Assembly (NCBI GenBank): GCA_007121975.1
Contig: SKJO01000122.1
Coordinates: 1-7,516 of the forward strand
DNA from: Nitriliruptoraceae bacterium
GTDB lineage: Bacteria > Actinomycetota > Nitriliruptoria > Nitriliruptorales > Nitriliruptoraceae
Direction: 5' to 3'
Length of the DNA stretch: 7,516 nt
The notes under the pieces are model-generated. The model had not been told where the DNA came from and did no database searches. It saw nothing but the letters and a program-made list of their open reading frames with translations. Positions within the stretch are counted from its first letter, which is position 1, and each line of letters starts with the position of its first letter. This document shows positions 1-5,540 of the stretch, piece after piece. A program made the position numbers and the translations under genes.

Positions 1-1139
1 ACCTGGGTCTCGCCGCGCTGGAACAGCGCCGAGCCATGCGTGCGGGGCAGCACCTGGACCTCGGCCGAGATCGACCGCAGGTCGGTGACCCCGCGACCGT
101 CGACCCGGAAGCCCTCGTCGACGATCAGGCGGCGCACGACCTTCTTCTCGGTGGCCCGGAAGGCCTCGGCGGCCTGCTTGGCCCGGGCCTCCTCGTCGAG
201 GTCGGCGGGACCCTCGGCGACCACCTGGGCGACGGCATCGGCCTTGATCTGGCCGAGCGCGTCGTCCTTGTCCGCCTTGCCCAGCTCCGAGCGGCGGTAG
301 AGGTCCTCGACCGGCCCGGCGGCGATGGCGAAGACCTGCTCGAAGACCTCCTCGGTGTAGTCGAGGAACAGCGGGAACTCGCCGGCGTCGCGGATGCCGA
401 CCTCGTCGACGAACGCCTGCTGCGCTTCGCACAGCTGCCGGATGAGGGGCTTGACGGCCTCGATGGCCTCACCAACGACCTGCTCGGTGGGCGCGGGCGC
501 GCCCATGTCGACCTTGGTCCAGGCGTCGGGGGTGGCCTCGGCCTCGATCATGAGGATCGCCACCTCGCCGTCGTCCTCGACGCGGCCGGAGATGACCATG
601 TTGAACACGCCCTCCTCCTCGAGTTCCTCGAAGGAGGGGAAGGCGACCCACGAGCCGTCACGCAGCATGGCGTAGCGCACCGCGGCGACCGGCCCGGCGA
701 AGGGCAGCCCCGAGAGCATGGTCGACAGCGACGAGCCGTTCATCGCCACGACGTCGTAGGGGTCGAACTGGGTGGTCTGGATGATGGTGTTCACGACCTG
801 GACCTCGTTGCGCAGACCCTCGGCGAAGGTCGGGCGCAGCGGCCGGTCGGTCAGCCGGCACACGAGGATGGCGTTCTCGGAGGGCCGGCCCTCGCGCTTG
901 AAGAACGAGCCGGGGATCCGGCCGGTGGCGTACATGCGCTCCTCCACCTCGATGGTGAGGGGGAAGAAGGGCAGGAAGTCCTTGGGTTGCCGCGACGCGG
1001 TGGTCGTGGTCAGGACCTTGGTGTCACCGAGACTGGTGACCACCGCGCCGCCGGCCTGGGCGGCGAGCGTGCCTGCTTCGAAGGTCAGATACTTGCCGTC
1101 GATCTCGACGGTGTGCTCGTAGATGCCGAGCTTGCCCAC
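1..1139 (-). CDS. pnp: Polyribonucleotide nucleotidyltransferase (PNPase), 3' end beyond window
   Basis: PNPase degrades RNA 3' to 5' by phosphorolysis, as a trimer and often with other RNA decay factors. The 379 complete codons seen cover the first half of the protein with no stop. The first RNase PH-like domain (about 8-150) includes FFPLTIEVEERMYATGRIPG (58-77), SFFKREGRPSE (78-88) and RLTDRPLRP (95-103), the family's RNA-contacting and structural motifs. The acidic stretch VFNMVISGRVEDDGEVAILMIEAEA follows (178-202). The helical linker domain is about 240-320. The second, catalytic RNase PH domain begins near FRVDGRG (344-350) and is cut at ALFQRGETQ. The catalytic residues further on and the KH and S1 domains are outside the window. 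The GTG start has AGGAGG 6 nt upstream and gives a normal N-terminus. It lies 188 nt downstream of rpsO. Confidence 0.98.
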   Translation of the reverse strand, partial: MGKLGIYEHTVEIDGKYLTFEAGTLAAQAGGAVVTSLGDTKVLTTTTASRQPKDFLPFFPLTIEVEERMYATGRIPGSFFKREGRPSENAILVCRLTDRPLRPTFAEGLRNEVQVVNTIIQTTQFDPYDVVAMNGSSLSTMLSGLPFAGPVAAVRYAMLRDGSWVAFPSFEELEEEGVFNMVISGRVEDDGEVAILMIEAEATPDAWTKVDMGAPAPTEQVVGEAIEAVKPLIRQLCEAQQAFVDEVGIRDAGEFPLFLDYTEEVFEQVFAIAAGPVEDLYRRSELGKADKDDALGQIKADAVAQVVAEGPADLDEEARAKQAAEAFRATEKKVVRRLIVDEGFRVDGRGVTDLRSISAEVQVLPRTHGSALFQRGETQ

Positions 1140-1145
1140 GGTGGG

Positions 1146-1151
1146 CCTCCT
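1146..1151 (-). promoter_or_regulatory. Ribosome binding site of pnp
   Basis: AGGAGG on the minus strand, 6 nt before the GTG at 1137-1139. It is a full Shine-Dalgarno match and fixes the pnp start. Upstream to the rpsO stop I see no convincing -10/-35 pair, so pnp is probably read from rpsO and upstream promoters. Confidence 0.8.
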
Positions 1152-1218
1152 GGTTCGTGTCGGGGGCCACACCGGTCGTCGGGCGGCCCGGGTGACGCGG
1201 GGACCGGGGCCGGCACAT

Positions 1219-1260
1219 CAGTGGGCACGGCTCGAGTGGTGGCTCGAGTCGTCTCCACTG
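1219..1260 (-). promoter_or_regulatory. Symmetric stem-loop in the rpsO-pnp gap; candidate RNase III site
   Basis: On the minus strand a 42-nt element folds as CAGTGG, six bases, CTCGAG, a six-base loop CCACCA, CTCGAG, six bases, CCACTG. The inner six-base sides can form three more pairs (ACG with CGU), giving about 15 pairs with small mismatches. The two CTCGAG also belong to a direct repeat ACTCGAGCC with a 12-bp period. In E. coli and Streptomyces the rpsO-pnp intergenic RNA carries a hairpin cut by RNase III, and in E. coli this allows PNPase to repress its own synthesis. Position and shape fit such a role here; cleavage itself is inferred. Confidence 0.5.
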
Positions 1261-1291
1261 ACGACCGACGTCGGGCGCGTCGGGTGGGTGG

Positions 1292-1315
1292 GGCCGGGGT
1301 CCACGGACCCCGGCC
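1292..1315 (-). terminator. Strong hairpin after rpsO; partial terminator or mRNA 3'-end stabiliser
   Basis: A perfect 11-bp inverted repeat (GGCCGGGGTCC / GGACCCCGGCC) with a 2-nt centre, so probably 10 pairs and a 4-nt loop. It begins 12 nt after the rpsO stop. It is almost all G-C and is not followed by a U tract; the next bases are C-rich. Hairpins without U tracts are common in high-GC actinobacteria, and whether they terminate is debated. Placed between rpsO and pnp, it may stop part of the transcripts or protect the rpsO mRNA from 3' exonucleases. Confidence 0.6.
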
Positions 1316-1327
1316 GGGGAACATCGG

Positions 1328-1600
1328 TCAGCGCCGCAGTCCGAGCTCGGTGAGCAGCGAGCGGTACCGGTCGATGTCCCGGTCCATCAGGTAGTTGAGC
1401 AGCCGGCGCCGCTGGCCGACCAGCATCAGCAGACCACGTCGGGTGTGGTGGTCCTGCTTGTGCACCTTCAGGTGCTCGGTGAGGTGGCTGATGCGCTTGG
1501 TGAGCAGCGCGATCTGGACCTCGGGAGACCCGGTGTCGCCCTCGTTGCGGGCGAAACGGGCGATGATCTCCTGCTTGTCGTCGGGAAGTACGGCGGCCAA
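1328..1600 (-). CDS. rpsO: 30S ribosomal protein S15 (TTG start)
   Basis: S15 is a primary binding protein of the central domain of 16S rRNA and helps form the 30S platform and an intersubunit bridge. The predicted protein has 90 residues, as expected for S15. Family hallmarks are EGDTGSPEVQIALLTKRI (20-37), LTEHLKVHKQDHHTRRGLL (40-58), which holds the rRNA-binding residues, VGQRRRLLNYL (61-71) and the LGLRR C-terminus. The start is the TTG at 1598-1600, with AGGAG 7 nt upstream; this gives the N-terminus MAAVLPDDKQEI, which aligns with the usual family beginning. The frame stays open upstream to an ATG near 1798, but the extra residues do not resemble S15 and that stretch looks like a leader. 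It has its own candidate promoter and is followed by pnp, the classic rpsO-pnp pairing. Confidence 0.97.
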   Translation of the reverse strand: MAAVLPDDKQEIIARFARNEGDTGSPEVQIALLTKRISHLTEHLKVHKQDHHTRRGLLMLVGQRRRLLNYLMDRDIDRYRSLLTELGLRR

Positions 1601-1762
1601 GGTGGCGCTCCTGTCGTGGTGGGCCCTGCATCGCCGGGCCGGTGGCGCCGAGGTGGCGACCACCGCGGGGTCCGGGACATGCACACGGCACGACGTCCGT
1701 TGCCTGGCAACCGGGGACCCGACGCCCGAGCGGGCACGGTGACATCGACCCGTGCGGGCCGA
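1601..1762 (-). promoter_or_regulatory. Structured 5' leader of rpsO
   Basis: This is the non-coding part of the ribF-rpsO gap downstream of the candidate promoter. On the minus strand it contains several short inverted repeats: 1734-1755 (6-bp arms), 1724-1735 (5-bp arms, overlapping the former), 1699-1711 (perfect 13-nt palindrome GTTGCCAGGCAAC), 1652-1664 (GGTGG/CCACC) and 1622-1640 (GGCCC/GGGCC). The GGTGG at 1660-1664 can also pair with CCACC at 1641-1645, 1618-1622 or 1601-1605, the last directly before the start codon. Mutually exclusive folds are therefore possible near the ribosome binding site. S15 represses its own translation through leader RNAs of different structure in several phyla, so an S15-responsive leader is a reasonable hypothesis, not a demonstrated match. 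Confidence 0.4.
1608..1612 (-). promoter_or_regulatory. Ribosome binding site of rpsO, supporting a TTG start
   Basis: AGGAG on the minus strand, 7 nt before the TTG at 1598-1600. No ATG or GTG lies at a position that would give a normal S15 N-terminus, so this motif decides the start. Confidence 0.75.
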
Positions 1763-1793
1763 CATCGGATTGTGACACACCTTGCGGTCCGAC
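1751..1793. repeat. 13-bp imperfect direct repeat flanking the candidate rpsO -10
   Basis: The two copies, 1751-1763 and 1781-1793 (consensus CKTGCGGKCCGAC on the plus strand), agree at 11 of 13 positions and are exactly 30 bp apart, about three helical turns. One copy lies in the -35/-10 spacer and the other around the expected transcription start. It could be a paired protein site or chance in GC-rich DNA. Confidence 0.35.
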
Positions 1794-1798
1794 GCCAA
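1769..1798 (-). promoter_or_regulatory. Candidate promoter for rpsO (extended -10 type)
   Basis: On the minus strand, TTGGCG (1793-1798) and CACAAT (1769-1774) are separated by 18 nt. Each matches the housekeeping sigma consensus at four of six bases, and a TG one base upstream of the -10 adds an extended -10 element. It is the least GC-rich spot in the ribF-rpsO gap. The expected start of transcription is near 1762, leaving a leader of about 160 nt before rpsO. This is inferred from sequence only. Confidence 0.45.
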
Positions 1799-1815
1799 GC
1801 ATCGCCCCTGTCCGG

Positions 1816-2754
1816 TCAGGTGAGCAGCTCGCGCGAGCGGGCCGCGTCGGCGGTGATCTGGGCCACGAGCGCCTCGACGCCGTCGAAGCGGCGCTCACCA
1901 CGGATGCGGTGCTCGAGGTCGAGGGCGAGTTGCCGGCCGTAGAGGTCGAGGTCGAGGTCGAGCAGGTGGGCCTCGACCGTGCGGCGCTGCCCGTCGAAGG
2001 TGGGCCGGACCCCGACGTTGACCACGGCCGGATGCCGCACGCCCGCGAGCTCGACGTGTCCGGCGTAGACGCCGTCGGCGGGGAGCACCAGTCCGTCGGG
2101 GACGTCGAGGTTGGCGGTGGGGAAGCCGATCGCTCGTCCACGCGCATCCCCGCGGACCACCGTGCCCGCGATCCGGGGCGCTCGTCCCAGGGCGAGCCGC
2201 GCCCAGCCGACGTCCCCGGCCTGCAGGTGCTCGCGCACCGCCGAGGAGGAGATGGGTACCCCCCCGAGCTCGAGCAGGGTGACCGCCTCGACCTCGAAGC
2301 CGTGCTCCTCGCCCTCCTGCACCAGGGTCACGACGTCACCGGCAGCCCGGTTCCCGAACCGGAAGTTGGTACCGACCACGACCCGCCGGGCCTGCAGAGG
2401 GCCAGCCAGAACCCGCTCGACGAACGCGGCCGGCGTCAGGGCCGCCAGCTCGCGGGTGAAGGGCAGCACGAGCACGAGGTCCGCACCGGCCGCGCGCAGC
2501 TGGCGGCAGCGCTCGTCCAGCGTCTGCAACAGGGGCGGAGCCAGCTCGGGGCGCAGCAGCGCGACCGGGTGCGGGTCGAAGGTGACCGCGACCGAGCGCA
2601 GTCCGCGGGCCGTGGCCCCGTCGACCGTGCGACGCAGCAGCACCTGGTGCCCGCGGTGCACCCCGTCGAAGTTGCCGATCGTCACCACCGACGGGGTCGG
2701 GTCGACCTGCTCGGTGCCGCGCACGCAGGGCACGGCCTGCCTGGGCTCGTCCAC
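1816..2754 (-). CDS. ribF: Bifunctional riboflavin kinase / FAD synthetase
   Basis: RibF phosphorylates riboflavin to FMN and adenylylates FMN to FAD, in the cytoplasm. From the chosen GTG the protein has 312 residues, the usual size. The N-terminal nucleotidyltransferase domain shows TIGNFDGVHRGHQ (25-37), VTFDPHP (57-63), VGTNFRFG (127-134) and SSSAVR (169-174). The C-terminal kinase domain shows GFPTAN (210-215), NVGVRPTF (246-253) and the EAHLL segment with the putative catalytic Glu261, followed by LDLDLDLYG. Both active sites look intact. The start at 2752-2754 gives the family N-terminus and sits 1 nt after the truB stop. Upstream starts in the same frame would extend far into truB without family similarity. 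The Shine-Dalgarno signal is modest (AGG or GAGG in the end of truB), so translational coupling is likely. This looks like the last gene of the tightly packed unit, since a 215-nt gap follows. Confidence 0.96.
   Translation of the reverse strand: MDEPRQAVPCVRGTEQVDPTPSVVTIGNFDGVHRGHQVLLRRTVDGATARGLRSVAVTFDPHPVALLRPELAPPLLQTLDERCRQLRAAGADLVLVLPFTRELAALTPAAFVERVLAGPLQARRVVVGTNFRFGNRAAGDVVTLVQEGEEHGFEVEAVTLLELGGVPISSSAVREHLQAGDVGWARLALGRAPRIAGTVVRGDARGRAIGFPTANLDVPDGLVLPADGVYAGHVELAGVRHPAVVNVGVRPTFDGQRRTVEAHLLDLDLDLYGRQLALDLEHRIRGERRFDGVEALVAQITADAARSRELLT
1942..1962 (-). repeat. Tandem GACCTC hexamer within ribF
   Basis: Three full copies plus half a copy of the hexamer GACCTC (read on the coding strand) encode the alternating Asp-Leu run just before the conserved Tyr-Gly of the riboflavin kinase domain. 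It lies in frame and does not break the gene. The family usually has a less regular acidic/hydrophobic segment here, so this is probably a small local drift or expansion. Confidence 0.6.
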
Positions 2755-2755
2755 G

Positions 2756-3712
2756 TCAGCCTGCCTCGTCGGGGGTCGGATCGGTCGCGGCCGCCGCAGC
2801 GAGCTCCTCAGGTCGGGTCCAGACCAGCGCCGGTCGTCCGGTGGCGCCGTCGTACACGCCAAGCAGGCGTGCACCATGGAAGACCGCGTGCACCCCCGGC
2901 CCGGGGGGCGCCTCGAGCCGGCCGCCCTGCGCCAGGCGCAGAGCGCGCGCGGCGTCGTCGACCTCGAGGCGGGGCAGGCACCGAGCGACCGCTTCCGCCG
3001 GAGTCAGGCAGCGACGCAGCACGCCGGCGCGGTCGCCCGCGACCAGCTCCTGGGGATCATGGGCGTCGTCCAGGCTGAAGGGGCCGTTGGCCACCCGCCG
3101 CAGGGCGGTGAGGCTCGCGCCCACCCCGAGCTCCCGACCGACGTCGTGGGCCAGGGTGCGCACGTAGGTTCCCGCCGAGCAGGTCACCAGGAAGCTCGCC
3201 TGCGGGTGCTCGCCGGGCGTGAACCCGTCGAGCACCAGGTCGTGGATGGTCACCTGTCGGGCCGGGCGGTCGACCTCGATGCCGCGGCGGGCGAGCTCGT
3301 GCAGCCGCTGGCCGTCGACCTGCACCGCCGAGACCATCGGGGGCACCTGCTCGATCACGCCCTGGAACCGGGTCAGCGCCTCACACAGCTGGTGCTCGTC
3401 GATGTGGCGGGCGTCCCGGCGGGCGACCACCGCACCGTCAGCGTCCTGGCTGTCGGTCTCCACGCCGAGCACCAGCCGGGCCTCGTAGGTCTTGTGGCCG
3501 GCCTGCAGGAACGACACCAGCCGGGTGGCCCGACCCAGGCACACCACCAGCACCCCGGTGGCGGCGGGGTCGAGGGTGCCGGTGTGACCGACCCGGTGCT
3601 GCCCGGCGGCCCGGCGTACCGTGGCAACCACGTCGTGGGAGGTCGGTCCGGCCGGCTTGTCGAGCACCAGCACCCCGCTGAGATCATCGCTGCGTCGTCG
3701 CCGGCGGCCCAC
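2756..3712 (-). CDS. truB: tRNA pseudouridine(55) synthase
   Basis: TruB isomerises uridine 55 in the T-loop of tRNAs to pseudouridine. From the chosen start the protein has 318 residues, normal for bacterial TruB. Motifs in order are SGVLVLDKPAGPTSHDVV (12-29), the catalytic loop GHTGTLDPAATGVLV (42-56) with nucleophile Asp48, KTYEARLVLG (74-83) with the conserved Tyr, and the GTYVRTLAHDVGREL block (181-195). The C-terminal region from about 245 looks like the small TruB C-terminal/PUA-like domain and ends in an Ala/Pro-rich tail. The GTG start at 3710-3712 is chosen because GGGGAG (3720-3725) lies 7 nt upstream and the family N-terminus is reached within 12 residues. An upstream GTG at 3770-3772 would add 20 residues and a 59-nt overlap with nrnA, and is unlikely. 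Only 1 nt separates it from the nrnA stop. Confidence 0.96.
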   Translation of the reverse strand: MGRRRRRSDDLSGVLVLDKPAGPTSHDVVATVRRAAGQHRVGHTGTLDPAATGVLVVCLGRATRLVSFLQAGHKTYEARLVLGVETDSQDADGAVVARRDARHIDEHQLCEALTRFQGVIEQVPPMVSAVQVDGQRLHELARRGIEVDRPARQVTIHDLVLDGFTPGEHPQASFLVTCSAGTYVRTLAHDVGRELGVGASLTALRRVANGPFSLDDAHDPQELVAGDRAGVLRRCLTPAEAVARCLPRLEVDDAARALRLAQGGRLEAPPGPGVHAVFHGARLLGVYDGATGRPALVWTRPEELAAAAATDPTPDEAG

Positions 3713-3713
3713 C

Positions 3714-4733
3714 TCAGTGCTCCCCGAGCGAAGCAACGACCCCGTCGACCACGTCCTGTACCCGTCCGGCACGTGTGAAGCCCGCCGCCCGCTCGTGGCC
3801 GCCTCCGCCGAACCGGCCCGCGAGCCGTCCCACGTCGACCCCGCCCTCCGAGCGCAGCGAGACGCGCCAGGTGCCGTCGGGGCCCGGTTTGGCGACCAGC
3901 GTCAGGTCGGCGACATCCGCCCAGCGCACGACGTCGACGAGGTGCTCGGTGGCCTCCCCGTTGGCGCCGCTGGCGGCGAGTTCCTCGGCCGTGACGTGGG
4001 TGTGCACCATCCGGTGCTCGGGCAGGTAGCGCAACCGGCCGAGCGCCGCGGCGAGCAGGTCGAGCTCGGCCAGGGTCCTGGTCGCGAACAGCCGGCGGTG
4101 CACCTGCACGTGATCCGCGCCCGCATCCACCAGATCGCCGGCCAGACGCAGGGTCGAACCGTCGCTCGACGAGTAGCCGAAGCGTCCGGTGTCGGCGACC
4201 AGGCCCGCGTACAGGCAGGTGGCCATGCTCGGCGTCAGGGCGACCTGCATCCGCGCGAGCAGCGCAGCCAGCACCACGGTCGTGGAGGCCGCGCGGGGCG
4301 CGACCAGCGCGAGGTCACCGAACGGCTTGCCGCTGGCATGGTGGTCGACCATCACCACCGTGCCGGCGCCCTCGAGGAGCCGGGCCACCGATCCCAGCCG
4401 GTCGGGGCTGGCCGCGTCGAGGGTGACCAGGACCGCGACGTCGTCAGGGTCGGGCAGCGCCTCGGTACCGGCCAGCTGCGAGGCGTGCGGCAGCCAGGCC
4501 AGGCTCGTGGGCAGGGACAGGGGCGAGTCACCGATCACCGGCAGCGATCGGGCACCGAGCCCCGCGAGTGCCTCGTGCAGCGCCAGGACCGACCCCAGCG
4601 CATCAGCGTCGGGGTTGACATGACCGGCGATCACGATGCGTCGACCCGCCGCGGCCGCCTCACCCAGCGTGCGAGCCGCCGCGTCGAGGTGCGCCTCCGG
4701 CAGGTCCTGCTGCCAGCGTGGGACGTCGGTCAT
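3714..4733 (-). CDS. nrnA: DHH-DHHA1 phosphoesterase, NrnA-like (oligoribonuclease / pAp phosphatase)
   Basis: This 339-residue protein belongs to the NrnA group of DHH phosphoesterases. The family degrades very short oligonucleotides to mononucleotides, and many members also dephosphorylate pAp (3'-phosphoadenosine 5'-phosphate). The metal-binding motifs are complete: GHVNPDADALGS (37-48), an Asp in TLDAAS (D106), the DHH motif (130-132) and D181 in VADTGRF. The C-terminal DHHA1 domain carries the glycine-rich substrate loop GGGGHERAAGF (309-319). Length and domain order match the family; no membrane segment is seen. It starts at ATG, overlapping the rbfA stop in an ATGA, with no clear Shine-Dalgarno sequence, so translation is probably coupled to rbfA. 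Actinobacterial gene clusters commonly carry this gene between rbfA and truB, where it fits an RNA turnover role beside pnp. Whether it acts on pAp, nanoRNA or both cannot be read from the sequence. Confidence 0.93.
   Translation of the reverse strand: MTDVPRWQQDLPEAHLDAAARTLGEAAAAGRRIVIAGHVNPDADALGSVLALHEALAGLGARSLPVIGDSPLSLPTSLAWLPHASQLAGTEALPDPDDVAVLVTLDAASPDRLGSVARLLEGAGTVVMVDHHASGKPFGDLALVAPRAASTTVVLAALLARMQVALTPSMATCLYAGLVADTGRFGYSSSDGSTLRLAGDLVDAGADHVQVHRRLFATRTLAELDLLAAALGRLRYLPEHRMVHTHVTAEELAASGANGEATEHLVDVVRWADVADLTLVAKPGPDGTWRVSLRSEGGVDVGRLAGRFGGGGHERAAGFTRAGRVQDVVDGVVASLGEH
3720..3725 (-). promoter_or_regulatory. Ribosome binding site deciding the truB start
   Basis: GGGGAG on the minus strand lies in the last codons of nrnA, 7 nt before the GTG at 3710-3712. 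The nrnA stop falls within the spacer, so terminating ribosomes are positioned to reinitiate on truB. Confidence 0.6.
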
Positions 4734-5173
4734 GCCGACGGTTCGCCGCCGGATCCGCCCTCGGACTCCGGGTCGGGGGCGGCGTCCTCGCTCGGGCGCA
4801 TCTCCCGCAGCAGGTCCTCGATGCGTCCGGCCTGCTCAGCGACCGGGTCGGGACGGAACCGAAGCTCAGGGGTGGCGCGCAGCCGCACCCGACTCCCCAG
4901 CAGGGAGCGCAGCCGCGGGGTCGCGGCCTCGAAGCCCGCCTGGACCTCCTCGACCGAACGCGGGCGGTCGCCTCCGCTGCGCCGCGGGTCGCGGGATACC
5001 AGGCCCGGGTCGACGTTGAGGTAGTAGACGGTGGCCACGTCGTGATCGGGGGTGACGTCCACCTCGGTGATCGACACCAGCGCGAGCCGCGGATCAGCGA
5101 CCTCGGACTCGAGCAGACCCGCCAGTGCGTCACGCACGAGCCGGTCGGTACGGGGGTTGCGCTTGCGGGCCAC
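4730..5173 (-). CDS. rbfA: Ribosome-binding factor A
   Basis: RbfA is a KH-fold protein that binds the 30S subunit near the 5' end of 16S rRNA and helps its late maturation. The protein is 147 residues from the chosen start. The family core is clear: LLESEVADPRLALVSITEVDV (about 20-40), a DHDVATVYY strand (43-51), and the C-terminal block RVRLRATPELRFRPD (95-109) followed by RIEDLL. Between the second strand and the helix there is an extra segment (about 56-72, rich in Arg, Asp and Gly), longer than in typical RbfA. The acidic, Gly/Pro-rich tail (128-147) is probably disordered. The start is the GTG at 5171-5173, because GAGGAG (5179-5184) lies 5 nt upstream. A GTG at 5177-5179, giving two more residues and a 4-nt overlap with ylxP, is the alternative, but it sits inside that Shine-Dalgarno sequence. 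The 3' end overlaps nrnA by 4 nt. Confidence 0.95.
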   Translation of the reverse strand: MARKRNPRTDRLVRDALAGLLESEVADPRLALVSITEVDVTPDHDVATVYYLNVDPGLVSRDPRRSGGDRPRSVEEVQAGFEAATPRLRSLLGSRVRLRATPELRFRPDPVAEQAGRIEDLLREMRPSEDAAPDPESEGGSGGEPSA

Positions 5174-5175
5174 GG

Positions 5176-5535
5176 TCACTCCTCGTCGGGCAGCAGATGG
5201 GACAGGTGCGACAGGCCGGGTCCTTCGAGTTCGAGGGTGCCGATCTCGTCGTGCAGACCGATGACCTCGAGTCGGGGATCACGTTCGAGCACCGCGGTGA
5301 GCCGCTGCAGGACCCGTTCGACGCCGGTGTTGCTCGAGGCCACCACCGCGACTCCGAGCACCGCACGGCGCCAGCGGTCCTGGGCGCCGACCTCGGCCGC
5401 CGAGCAGCCGAGGTCGTCACGCAACCGCGTCAGCGCCCGCTGCACGACCGAACGCTTGTCCTTGAGGCTGTCGGCATCCGGCAGGTGCAGGTCGATCCGG
5501 GCCACCGCGTGGTGCACCGTTGCGGCGTCGGACAC
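5176..5535 (-). CDS. ylxP: DUF503 / YlxP-like protein
   Basis: This is a small 119-residue protein of the DUF503 family. The family signature is visible as LHLPDADSLKDKRSVVQ at about 16-32 and SAAEVGAQDRWRRAVLGVAVVA at about 45-66. There is no signal peptide or membrane segment, so it should be cytoplasmic. The family's biochemical function is not settled. A ribosome-related role is inferred only from its steady position between infB and rbfA in Gram-positive genomes. The GTG start is supported by GAGGAGG at 5541-5547 with a 5-nt spacer, and lies 22 nt after the infB stop. The stop overlaps or nearly touches the rbfA start, which suggests coupled translation. The family call is confident; the function is open. 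Confidence 0.9.
   Translation of the reverse strand: MSDAATVHHAVARIDLHLPDADSLKDKRSVVQRALTRLRDDLGCSAAEVGAQDRWRRAVLGVAVVASSNTGVERVLQRLTAVLERDPRLEVIGLHDEIGTLELEGPGLSHLSHLLPDEE
5179..5184 (-). promoter_or_regulatory. Ribosome binding site deciding the rbfA start
   Basis: GAGGAG on the minus strand lies inside the last codons of ylxP, 5 nt before the GTG at 5171-5173. The alternative GTG at 5177-5179 overlaps this motif and so has no room for a normal spacer. This favours the downstream start. Confidence 0.6.
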
Positions 5536-5540
5536 CGCGT

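Noticed and set aside
1265..1274. Ten-base palindrome CCGACGTCGG in the rpsO-pnp gap
   Set aside because: Perfect but short, with CG-rich content expected by chance here; no second copy nearby to suggest an operator.
36..1394. Long plus-strand open frame (452 codons) opposite pnp and rpsO
   Set aside because: It is antisense to a clear PNPase frame, has low-complexity Gly/Leu/Asp/Arg composition and no recognisable domain. High GC makes stops rare on the opposite strand.
1804..1822. Possible terminator hairpin at the ribF stop (CCTG/CAGG around the TGA)
   Set aside because: Only four pairs, no U tract, and the stem includes the stop codon; too weak to call a terminator.
1218..2147. Minus-strand open frame of 309 codons spanning the end of ribF, the gap and rpsO in another frame
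   Set aside because: It is out of frame with both ribF and rpsO, which carry the family motifs; the translation is Pro/Arg/Ser-rich.
2111..3778. Plus-strand open frame of 555 codons opposite ribF and truB, and another at 1642-3078
   Set aside because: Both are shadows of ribF/truB codon bias: Arg/Ser/Ala/Gly-rich, no domain and no fitting ribosome binding site, while the minus strand has complete family motifs.
3621..5024. Plus-strand open frame of 467 codons opposite nrnA and rbfA
   Set aside because: Antisense to two genes with intact motifs; composition is typical of a GC-driven shadow frame.
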